A stretch of DNA of 13,653 bases from Parvularculaceae bacterium (GTDB taxonomy: Bacteria > Pseudomonadota > Alphaproteobacteria > Caulobacterales > Parvularculaceae), in the NCBI GenBank assembly GCA_013389125.1, contig JACADX010000087.1, positions 1-13,653 on the forward strand. The letters are read 5' to 3'. Below the pieces are notes generated by a model. That model had not been told where the DNA came from, ran no database searches, and saw only the letters and a list, made by a program, of their open reading frames with translations. Of the stretch, positions 8,077 to 13,653 are shown in pieces. Position 1 is the stretch's first letter, and the number at the start of each line of letters is the position of its first letter. The translations under genes were made by a program, and so were the position numbers.

Positions 8077-8137
8077 GCTTTGCGTTCAAGACTTCGCCGA
8101 CGGCGCGAATTCCTCCCGCGACGATTGCATTCGTCGA

Positions 8138-8149
8138 CCGACCAGTCGG
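8138..8149. promoter_or_regulatory. Operator-like palindrome B
   Basis: CCGAC-CA-GTCGG is a perfect 5+2+5 inverted repeat within GACCGACCAGTCGGGCAATTAT, whose AT-rich right side could be a promoter -10 region. It shares the 12-base lead sequence of palindrome A, 72 bp away. The CCGACyrGTCGG core is of the kind bound by TetR-family repressors; this is a motif resemblance only. Confidence 0.4.
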
Positions 8150-8230
8150 GCAATTATTCCCCCCTTCCGACGAAGGCCGCGTGCGACGAAAGCAAAGCAA
8201 GGAGGACGCCGCGGGACCGCCAAGTCGCGT

Positions 8231-8413
8231 GCCGGCCGGCGCGGCGTCCGCAGTCGGCGCAAACTCCTTCTTCCACCGGAATAGCAGAGCTGCCGCCATC
8301 CGATGCCGACGCGACACCGTCGACACCGAGTTCTCCCGGAGCGCCTCGGCGACAATCGCCGCCTTCTCCTCGCGGCTGTACCGCTGGCGCGCCGTCAAAT
8401 CATAGCTCGTCAT
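8231..8413 (-). pseudogene. tnpA: Truncated IS66 TnpA (HTH accessory protein)
   Basis: From ATG 8413 the minus strand encodes an HTH of the IS3/IS66 OrfA type: QRYSREEKAAIVAEALREN, then SVSTVSRRHRMAAALLFRWK. The pattern of basic residues, EEK-A-IV-E, the S-V-S-x-V-A/S-R-R-H turn and LLFRW matches TnpA of IS66 elements, which helps transposition in an unknown way. After about residue 50 the similarity stops. The frame stays open to 7835, but the tail looks like chance coding. It is a remnant with no intact partner genes. Confidence 0.65.
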
Positions 8414-8522
8414 ATCTGGAGATAGTCCTTGCCATAGAACGTAAACGGATCGCCGTCACGCCAGTCGCAGGACTTACGATCTCCCGTCAGCCGTCTTCAA
8501 GGCGCGTTCCCCGGACGCTTAC
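8231..8522 (-). mobile_element. IS66-type insertion sequence, left-end remnant
   Basis: The minus strand at 8522 begins GTAAGCGTCCGGGGAACGCG, which has the GTAAGCG start typical of IS66-family terminal inverted repeats. It is followed by a leader with GACGGCTGACGGGAGATCGT, as in many IS66 copies, and then a tnpA start at 8413. Similarity fades near 8250. No matching right inverted repeat, TnpB or large IS66 transposase is in the window, so this is a truncated, immobile fragment. Its end lies only 84 bp beyond the last gene of the rhs array. Confidence 0.65.
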
Positions 8523-8605
8523 CAGCAACAGGGCTCTCGCTATGAACGAGGGAGCCGAAGGGCCCAGGTCACTGACATACGACTGTTGAGGCTGGCAGCC
8601 AACAT

Positions 8606-9010
8606 TTATTCTGCAGGCGGAAGATTTTCCGTCAGACAAGGGCCGTAGGTATGCACTTCATTCACAGACAAATTGTAATCGACAATGCCGCCCGCCGCGC
8701 CTGTGAACGAGACCTTCCGCGTAACACGCGTGAACTCGCCACCGTGATACTCCACGATCAATTCATTCTCACGCCAATAGATCTTTGTAATGCAGACGCT
8801 TGCGCCGAGGAGTGCGCACCCATGCTCTTTCCCAACGCGCGGTACGATCGATATACAGTGACCCGTGCCTCCTGCGGCGCCGCCAAAGAGATGCAATTTG
8901 TATAATGCTGTGACGTTACCGTCGGGTGAGACTGACGCGCTCACGGGCACGACCTTGTCGCCACAGGCGATCAATAGCAACATCGATATCGTCACCCACC
9001 GCAATCTCAT
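8606..9010 (-). CDS. Lipoprotein 3, putative immunity protein of Rhs tip 3
   Basis: The product is 134 residues from ATG 9010 (ATG 9016 adds two residues). It has a basic start, a hydrophobic stretch and the lipobox LLIAC, giving a lipidated Cys16, then a periplasmic domain of mostly beta-like character (SASVSPDGNVTALYKLHLFG; RENELIVEYHGGEFTRV). It has five further cysteines after the lipobox cysteine. ATG 9010 overlaps the tip 3 stop in the sequence ATGA, a coupling typical of toxin/immunity pairs. It is not visibly related to lipoproteins 1 and 2, matching the fact that tip 3 is unrelated to tips 1 and 2. I do not recognise the family. The immunity role is inferred from position, size and pairing. 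A lipoprotein immunity protein would protect the periplasm. Confidence 0.75.
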   Translation of the reverse strand: MRLRWVTISMLLLIACGDKVVPVSASVSPDGNVTALYKLHLFGGAAGGTGHCISIVPRVGKEHGCALLGASVCITKIYWRENELIVEYHGGEFTRVTRKVSFTGAAGGIVDYNLSVNEVHTYGPCLTENLPPAE

Positions 9011-9705
9011 CGACATTGGTTGATTCCCGCTAGCGTGGTTTCGACGTCCTCTGGAACATCTCCAACTCGAGGCAGTTCGCCGAAGGGGTTTCCATATTCC
9101 GGTCGGTACGGGTGGCCCCTCGGATCAATCAGGTTCTGAATAAACTGCACGGCGCCGGCACCACGTAAAAGCGTGCCTGGGGACAACAACACTGAGCCGG
9201 TCTCTCCAAAATTGAAGTTGCCCATTTCGTCCCTCCCGGGTGTCTGTAGTTTATAATCCCAGGGACCGCCTGGAGCGACGCTTCCGACAAACGTTCCAAC
9301 CGCGACCAGATATGGCACGTCCATTCCCTCGGGATCGCGGGGTGAATTGAAGATGATGTTCTCAACGAATGCGACGTTCTCCCGCACCGTCGAACCGTCT
9401 GGCAACGGAGTATCGCAGCGATGATCATCATTGCCATCGCCGCTCGCGCCGCCTCCAAAGAAAGTAAACCCTACGCCAGCGAATCCGCCAAGCGACCCAA
9501 GATTGAAATTGGCGGCTGACGTGTCAAAAAATGGCGTCGGCGGTCGCGTGCCAAATACGGAGACGGTATCGTCAATCGTCGTCTGACCCTCGATCTTCAG
9601 GTCATACATCTCCGTGCCGGTTGGATCGGTCGCGTTCACCGGGTCATTGGCGACATACCCGTATAAATTCATCCCGCCGGAATAGCCAATCGGGTCTCCT
9701 TGCAT
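9007..9705 (-). CDS. Orphan Rhs C-terminal tip 3, polymorphic toxin type 44-like
   Basis: From ATG 9705, the first start in this frame, 232 residues begin with the end of the Rhs core (MQGDPIGYSGGMNLYGYVAN, then DPVNATDPTG) and continue into a variable tip. The tip has a glycine-rich linker (70-92), then VAPGGPWDYK (143-152) and GNFNFGETG (162-170) followed by LLRGAGAVQ. As I remember it, W-D-Y-K followed by G-N-F-N-[YF]-G-x-T-G and a final A-G-x-x-Q is the signature of polymorphic toxin type 44, a family of Rhs/T6SS-type effectors. The tip has only two cysteines, Cys97 and Cys231, the latter one residue from the end. Whether it is translated alone is uncertain; it more likely serves as a silent cassette that can recombine onto an intact rhs. 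Confidence 0.6.
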   Translation of the reverse strand: MQGDPIGYSGGMNLYGYVANDPVNATDPTGTEMYDLKIEGQTTIDDTVSVFGTRPPTPFFDTSAANFNLGSLGGFAGVGFTFFGGGASGDGNDDHRCDTPLPDGSTVRENVAFVENIIFNSPRDPEGMDVPYLVAVGTFVGSVAPGGPWDYKLQTPGRDEMGNFNFGETGSVLLSPGTLLRGAGAVQFIQNLIDPRGHPYRPEYGNPFGELPRVGDVPEDVETTLAGINQCR

Positions 9706-9917
9706 GAACCGGCCGGTCGCGGGGGAATAGGCTCTGGCGCGCGCGTGATAGAGCCCGCCCGAGCCGGAGAGCGACGGCGCGCCGGAATAGCGGAAATGCG
9801 CCGGCTCGGGCTGGATCGGGGCCGCCCCTCGACTGGCCGTCCGTATTCGTCATATTTGTAGACCGCGGCGGCGGCGTAGGGGGCGATGACCCAAGCGATG
9901 ACCGAGCCTTGGAGCTC
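9007..9917 (-). pseudogene. Rhs module 3: core fragment broken by a frameshift, plus tip 3
   Basis: Directly after the stop of lipoprotein 2 (9918-9920), in the same frame, the minus strand encodes Rhs core without a start codon: GSVIA, AAAAVYKYDEYGRPVEG. At the run of four G (plus-strand CCCC 9825-9828) the reading must shift by one base to continue as AAPIQPEPAHFRYSGAPSL, then GSGGLYHARARAYSPATGRF and into tip 3. One lost G explains the break. The fragment covers only the last part of the core (about 100 codons), lacks YD repeats and cannot make a working Rhs by itself. It is best read as a displaced 3' end of an older rhs gene. Confidence 0.8.
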
Positions 9918-10463
9918 TCAGCGCACACGCAGGACTATGTCCTCTGACGGGTATCCCGGGGTGTCGTTGAACGCACAATTGTGGAGCGGATAAAATCTCG
10001 CCCTGAATGAAACCTCGTCAACGCCAGCCGGAATCTCCGCATGCCCCAACACGCCAAAGTCGAGCAGGATCTCACCATCCTGCCCGATTGATTTGGTTAC
10101 GGGGATTTCGATGACGTAGGGATGTTGAGCATCGACCACAATCTCCTTGAGCCGACCCCTCCTCGCCGGCAAAATCATCGGCGGATGATCCTCCAATTTT
10201 GAAACGGCCCATTTGGGGTTGTCATGATCTAAATCAGACAAAGTTATGGATTCGTCAATGTTTTCATATACGCGCATTCTTGCGCGGCGATTGGTGGAGA
10301 ATGCTAGACCGATTGTCGCTTCATTCGAGTCGCTAAAGATATTGTCCGATCGCAGCGAGCGGAACTGCGTCTCCTCCTTGTCCGGATAAAAGCAACTTTC
10401 ACCGCAGGCTGCTAAAAGCAGGCACACAGGCAATACGGCGGCGGTTGCGAGACGGAAAACCAT
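9918..10463 (-). CDS. Lipoprotein 2, putative immunity protein of Rhs tip 2
   Basis: The product is 181 residues from ATG 10463, one base after the tip 2 stop (TGA-C-ATG); a longer frame from 10505 would overlap the toxin and is less likely. The signal peptide runs MVFRLATAAVLPVCLLLAAC with lipidated Cys20, and a beta-rich periplasmic domain follows. Its C-terminal part (VSFRARFYPLHNCAFNDTPG, then YPSEDIVLRV) aligns with lipoprotein 1 (VRIDVNLILFPDLDCIGDSG, then DPYVSSPTMRI), so the two are distant paralogues. Codon use and AT content differ from the GC-rich core repeats, suggesting transfer. The immunity role is inferred from the fixed position after the toxin tip. Confidence 0.8.
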   Translation of the reverse strand: MVFRLATAAVLPVCLLLAACGESCFYPDKEETQFRSLRSDNIFSDSNEATIGLAFSTNRRARMRVYENIDESITLSDLDHDNPKWAVSKLEDHPPMILPARRGRLKEIVVDAQHPYVIEIPVTKSIGQDGEILLDFGVLGHAEIPAGVDEVSFRARFYPLHNCAFNDTPGYPSEDIVLRVR

Positions 10464-10464
10464 G

Positions 10465-12042
10465 TCACTCACCGCACCGTGCGGACACCTTGGCCCGCGC
10501 GTCACTTCGAGGAACAGGACCGAGGCTGTCGATCAGCGACGCAAGGTTCTGCGCCGTATCCTGCCTTCCCCAGGTCTGAGCTGCGGCGGCCTGTCCAACG
10601 AAGTTCGATCGAAAATCCGACCACAGTCCGCCGGATCGGCTCCAGTTTCGATTGACGAAGGTTGGCGTCGCCATCTGCATCAGTTCTACTCCCGCGCCTA
10701 ACCCATGAGACATGCCGACCGCGCCGGCGAGGCTATGACCTGCGCTTACGGCGTGCTTCAAATCAATCCAGCCGATTTCGGTCAGCGTATACCGGTCCGA
10801 GCCGGGCACGTTATTTCCTGAGGCGCCGAACACGAAGCCCACTGCACCGGTCTGGTCAATTGCGGCCGAAATTGACTCTGCGATCTCTACGGGATCAGCG
10901 TAGGCATCGACATACCCGCGCAACTCGGCGCACGGCTCATTGTCGATTGGCGGTCTCTCCGCCACGCTGCCGCCGCCCGGCGAGTAAGTCGGATTGCTCG
11001 GTCCTGCTCCGCCAAAACCGGGGCAGATCGAAAGCCCGGGAACGTAACCGCCGGTGGCTCCGGTCTCCGTCGGGGTGACCCAGCCTGTGCTGACGAAGGT
11101 CGATATTTGATAGCAGCCGTTTCCGCTATAGGTTACGCGATCAAGCCCCCACGGATCCGTGAAGTTGACGGGATCATTGCCGACATAGGCGTAGAGGTTC
11201 ATGCCGCCGGCGTAGCCGATGGGGTCCGCTTGCATGAAGCGGCCCGTGGCGGGCGAATAGGCCCGGGCGCGCGAGTGGTAGAGGCCGCCCGAGCCGGAGA
11301 GCGAGGGCGCGCCGGCATAGCGGAAGCGGCCGGAGACGCCCGCGCCGGCGATCCCGAAGGGGTCGAATTTGTTGATCTGGACGACGCCCGCCGTCGCATT
11401 CGCATGGGCGATGATCGATCCCCGCTCGTCGGCGAGGAGCCATTTGCGGTTCGAGGTCCCGGTCCCTTCGAGCCAGACCAGCGGCTCGTCGAGGCCGCCG
11501 GGAACGAACCGCCGCTGCAAGGCGTTCGATCCGTCATACTCGGCGATGACCTGCGCTCCCGCATAAAGGAACCGCGTCGTCGCGCTCGTCGTCTCCTGAT
11601 AGAGCCGGCCTGAGGGGTCATAGGCGTAGGCCGCCGTCCCCGCCCCGGTCATCCGGTCGGCGGCGTCGTAGGAATAGGTCTTCGTGGTATCGTTCGTGGT
11701 GTTCCCGCGCGGATCATGCGCGAAGGGCGCGCCGTCGAGCGTCGTTATCTGGTTCAAGGCGTTGTCGCCGTAGGCGTCGGAAAAGTCCGCCGCGACGCCC
11801 CATTTGAAAGCCGCGTTCGAGACCGTGCGGCCGGTGATCTGCGAGGCCGGATTGTACGAATAGCCGAAGCTCACGTCGTTCGCTGTCCCCGACGCGTTGT
11901 GGACGAGCGAAGAGAGCCGCGACATCCCGTCATAGCCGTACGCCGTCGACGCCCCCGCGCCATTCGCGCGCGTCAGCGAAACGCGGCGCCCGAGATTGTC
12001 GTAGGTGAAGCTCTGGTCGAGAGCCGATCCGGGCAATTTCAC
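10465..12042 (-). CDS. Rhs module 2: truncated Rhs core with C-terminal toxin tip 2
   Basis: The product is 525 residues starting at GTG 12042, which overlaps the stop of lipoprotein 1; an in-frame TGA lies just upstream. Residues 8-300 are Rhs core: YD-type repeats (FTYDNLGRRVSL, YGYDGMSRL, YSYDAADRM, YAYDPSGRLYQE), then LADERGSIIAHANATAG, the shell-closing segment, and GRFMQADPIGYAGGMNLYAY...DPWGL ending at 300. Residues 301-525 are the variable tip, with GWIDLKH (424-430), GVELMQ (451-456), SDFRSN (475-480), GQAAAAQ (483-489) and a cysteine at 523, close to the end. A full Rhs is well over 1,000 residues, so this lacks most of the cocoon and any delivery domain. It is probably an orphan cassette; autonomous expression from the GTG is possible through coupling to lipoprotein 1. 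The tip family is not one I can name. Confidence 0.85.
   Translation of the reverse strand: MKLPGSALDQSFTYDNLGRRVSLTRANGAGASTAYGYDGMSRLSSLVHNASGTANDVSFGYSYNPASQITGRTVSNAAFKWGVAADFSDAYGDNALNQITTLDGAPFAHDPRGNTTNDTTKTYSYDAADRMTGAGTAAYAYDPSGRLYQETTSATTRFLYAGAQVIAEYDGSNALQRRFVPGGLDEPLVWLEGTGTSNRKWLLADERGSIIAHANATAGVVQINKFDPFGIAGAGVSGRFRYAGAPSLSGSGGLYHSRARAYSPATGRFMQADPIGYAGGMNLYAYVGNDPVNFTDPWGLDRVTYSGNGCYQISTFVSTGWVTPTETGATGGYVPGLSICPGFGGAGPSNPTYSPGGGSVAERPPIDNEPCAELRGYVDAYADPVEIAESISAAIDQTGAVGFVFGASGNNVPGSDRYTLTEIGWIDLKHAVSAGHSLAGAVGMSHGLGAGVELMQMATPTFVNRNWSRSGGLWSDFRSNFVGQAAAAQTWGRQDTAQNLASLIDSLGPVPRSDARAKVSARCGE
11143..11538 (-). repeat. Rhs core direct repeat, copy in module 2
   Basis: This 396-bp segment encodes 132 codons from YDGSNAL to DPWGL. 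It has the same length and nearly the same DNA sequence as 13258-13653 and lies in direct orientation about 2.1 kb away. It ends exactly where the two tips start to differ, so recombination between copies would exchange tips. Confidence 0.85.
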
Positions 12043-12590
12043 AAGTCAATTCGCATTGTGGGACTTGAGACGTAGGGGTCGCCGCTGTCTCCGATGCAGT
12101 CCAGGTCCGGAAAGAGAATCAAATTAACGTCGATCCGGACACTGTCGCGCGGCACGACGATCACGCGATAACCTTCAAATCTGATCTGCATTTCATTGTC
12201 GGAAACGTTCTTGCGGCTTACGAGAATCGAAAATTCATGCGGATGATCTGGCCCGTAGAGCGCGCGGTTTGGCGGCGGCTTCGCAACCTTTCCTTTCGTT
12301 TCGATTCGCAAATCGTCAAGAAGCTCGATAGGAATCTGCGAAGACTTAAAGACGGACACGCTTATGCGCGGATTCTGCTCGTCCTGGGCAACCGGCAATC
12401 TGTATGGCTTCTTTGGATAGAAGGTAAAAGCGATCGCCTTCGTCTCGCCTTCCTTCAATTGAATGGCTTTAACTTGGCTCGGCGTAAACACTACCCCGTC
12501 GTTCGCCGGAGCGTTGCAATCCCTGAATCCGCAACTGGACAGCGCCATTGCGCCAATCAACAATATCAAGCTCTGATCCCGGATTTCCAT
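12039..12590 (-). CDS. Lipoprotein 1, putative immunity protein of Rhs tip 1
   Basis: The product is 183 residues from ATG 12590, which follows the tip 1 stop by one base (TGA-A-ATG); the longer frame from 12608 would overlap the toxin. It has a signal peptide, MEIRDQSLILLIGAMALSSC, with lipobox and lipidated Cys20, then a beta-sandwich-like periplasmic domain (KAIQLKEGETKAIAFTFYP; HEFSILVSRKNVSDNEMQIR). It shares its C-terminal pattern with lipoprotein 2, including Cys followed by D and a PY/GY-x-S stretch. It is AT-richer than the Rhs core around it. Its stop overlaps the GTG of module 2. The likely role is to block tip 1 in the periplasm; this is inferred from position and pairing, not from a known family. 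Confidence 0.8.
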   Translation of the reverse strand: MEIRDQSLILLIGAMALSSCGFRDCNAPANDGVVFTPSQVKAIQLKEGETKAIAFTFYPKKPYRLPVAQDEQNPRISVSVFKSSQIPIELLDDLRIETKGKVAKPPPNRALYGPDHPHEFSILVSRKNVSDNEMQIRFEGYRVIVVPRDSVRIDVNLILFPDLDCIGDSGDPYVSSPTMRIDL

Positions 12591-12591
12591 T

Positions 12592-13653
12592 TCAGTTTCC
12601 GCACGCATTGGCGCGCGCCGCCGCTTCCTGCTGGCTCAAGACGCCTTGCGCTATGATCTGGGCCGCCATCGTCTCCGCCAGCGATCCTTCGAAGCCGCCC
12701 CAGTAGAATTGATTGGCGGCGGCTTGGCCCAAAGCATTGGAATAATAGTCAGAACGCAGATGAGCCGACTGCGAAAACCTGGCGGACGCAAATCCGAACA
12801 GCCCTTGGGCGATTTCCAAGCCGGCACCGCGCGCTGCGCCTCCACCCTTCACGCCCTCCCAACTGAAGCCGCTGAAGATGACATGTTGCAGGTCGACCCA
12901 GCCGCTACTGGTTGCAGTGTATCGCGCGCCATCCCGGTCTACTCCATTACCGAATTCAGGGACAAAAAATTGCATGAAGCTCGTCCTTTCCAGCGCCTGT
13001 TGTATGACGCCCACAAGTTCGTTGGCTTCCACATATTGTTCAGAATCAGCGTATGATTGCTGTTGCGCACAAGCATCGTCGCGGCCCCGCCTCAACGCAT
13101 CCGCGACTGCCTGCGCGCCGCCGCCGACTCCGGCGTTGCCGCTGTCGAAAGTTGACGGCGAAGGGAGGGCCCACCACCAGCCGTAGTTTGAGGAACCGGT
13201 GTCGCCGGACGTGCATGTTGTCTTCGTGCCGACCGTCGTGCAGGTGGTCCATCCGCGCAGTCCCCACGGATCCGTCGCGTTGACGGGATCATTGCCGACA
13301 TAGGCGTAGAGGTTCATGCCGCCCGAGTAACCGATGGGGTCCGCCTGCATGAACCGCCCGGCTGCGGGCGAATAGGCCCGGGCGCGATTATTGTAGAGCC
13401 CGCCGGCGCCGGCGAGCGATGGGCTGCCTGCGTAGCGGAAGCGGCCCGAGACTCCGGCGCCCGCGATGCCATAGGGGTCGTATTTGTTGATCTGGCTGAC
13501 CGCGGCAGTGGCGTTCGCGTGGGCGATGATCGAGCCCCGCTCGTCGGCGAGAAGCCATTTGCGGTTTCCCGTCCCCGTCCCCTCAAGCCATACGAGCGGC
13601 TCGTCGAGGCCGCCCGGAACGAAGCGGCGGATGAGCGCGTTCGTTCCGTCATA
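12592..13653 (-). CDS. Rhs protein, C-terminal part with toxin tip 1 (5' end outside window)
   Basis: The minus strand is open from the window edge for 353 residues. Residues 1-132 are Rhs core: DEPLVWLEGTGTGNRKWLLA, DERGSIIAHANATAA, NKYDPYGIAGAG, then GRFMQADPIGYSGGMNLYAY and DPVNATDPWGL. The remaining 221 residues are the tip: a Cys/Gly/Ser-rich linker, DDACAQQQSYADSEQYVEAN, GWVDLQH (251-257 of this partial protein), GAGLEIAQG, SDYYSNALGQAAANQ and a C-terminal ACGN. Rhs proteins form a closed beta-cocoon that holds the cleaved toxin tip for delivery by a type VI or other secretion system. This is the only module whose core continues upstream, so it is probably the working gene of the array. 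The delivery system is not visible here. The tip is homologous to tip 2 but belongs to no family I can name. Confidence 0.88.
   Translation of the reverse strand, partial: YDGTNALIRRFVPGGLDEPLVWLEGTGTGNRKWLLADERGSIIAHANATAAVSQINKYDPYGIAGAGVSGRFRYAGSPSLAGAGGLYNNRARAYSPAAGRFMQADPIGYSGGMNLYAYVGNDPVNATDPWGLRGWTTCTTVGTKTTCTSGDTGSSNYGWWWALPSPSTFDSGNAGVGGGAQAVADALRRGRDDACAQQQSYADSEQYVEANELVGVIQQALERTSFMQFFVPEFGNGVDRDGARYTATSSGWVDLQHVIFSGFSWEGVKGGGAARGAGLEIAQGLFGFASARFSQSAHLRSDYYSNALGQAAANQFYWGGFEGSLAETMAAQIIAQGVLSQQEAAARANACGN
13258..13653 (-). repeat. Rhs core direct repeat, copy in module 1
   Basis: This is the partner of 11143-11538: 132 codons of core with the same length and only scattered base changes, mostly silent. 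It probably extends beyond the window, because module 2 also carries the preceding YD-repeat part of the core. Confidence 0.85.

Larger units (their letters stand above)
7440..8230. other. Gene-poor region with decayed DNA between clpP and the IS66 remnant
   Basis: Long frames are open on several strands, but the translations are low-complexity Arg/Ala/Pro-rich and overlap each other, so I do not call genes. The region contains two operator-like palindromes (listed separately). It occupies the place where tig would be expected. It may be a scar of the insertions that brought the IS66 fragment and the rhs array. Confidence 0.5.

Noticed and set aside
7835..8230. Continuation of the tnpA frame to 7835 as a real 192-residue protein
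   Set aside because: Similarity to TnpA stops after about 50 residues and the rest has no recognisable composition or motif. It also runs through both operator-like palindromes.
11174..11621. Minus-strand open frames in other phases within the Rhs core (also 13314-13652 and 9644-9928)
   Set aside because: They are shadows of the core repeat in the wrong phase; the core frame gives clear Rhs sequence instead. At 9830-9917 the true core is in yet another frame, as described for the frameshift.
1..13653. CRISPR array, rRNA, prophage or replication origin
   Set aside because: No short regularly spaced repeats, rRNA signatures, phage genes or DnaA-box clusters were seen.

Overview
This window looks like the chromosome of an alphaproteobacterium of the order Hyphomicrobiales (Rhizobiales). 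The GC content is high. The order clpP-clpX-lon-hupB-tRNA-Val, all on the minus strand, is the standard proteostasis block of that group. I cannot name the genus from the sequence alone; a Beijerinckiaceae/Methylocystaceae-type organism is a guess.

The left half (1 to about 7,450) is mostly ordinary core genome read on the minus strand: the ATP-dependent protease ClpXP, the Lon protease, a chorismate mutase, the nucleoid protein HU, tRNA-Val(UAC), and the start of an MFS transporter cut by the window edge. One small predicted membrane protein (2258-2458) reads the other way and shares a two-way terminator with lon. A good sigma-32-like heat-shock promoter sits before lon. An orphan plus-strand terminator at 643-664 has no gene assigned to it.

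The middle (about 7,440-8,600) has no intact gene. It holds the left end of an IS66-type element with a decayed tnpA, and two operator-like palindromes 75 bp apart that share a 12-bp direct repeat. Trigger factor (tig), which normally lies upstream of clpP in this group, is not found here.

The right half (8,606-13,653) is the exciting part. It is a minus-strand tandem array of three Rhs modules. Each module is a piece of conserved Rhs core ending in the P-I-G-Y...D-P-(W/T)-G-(L) signature, then a variable C-terminal tip, then a small predicted lipoprotein whose start lies within a few bases of the tip stop codon. Modules 1 and 2 carry divergent versions of the same tip (motifs G-W-[VI]-D-L-[QK]-H, G-x-E-x-x-Q, S-D-x-x-S-N-x-x-G-Q-A-A-A) and related lipoproteins. 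Module 3 carries an unrelated tip, resembling the polymorphic toxin type 44 family, with an unrelated lipoprotein. Only module 1 is fused to core that continues past the window edge. Module 2 has a truncated core and module 3 has a core broken by a one-base frameshift. I read this as an active rhs gene plus two orphan toxin/immunity cassettes. The pairing of every tip with a lipoprotein suggests toxins that act in the cell envelope, neutralised by immunity proteins held in the periplasm.
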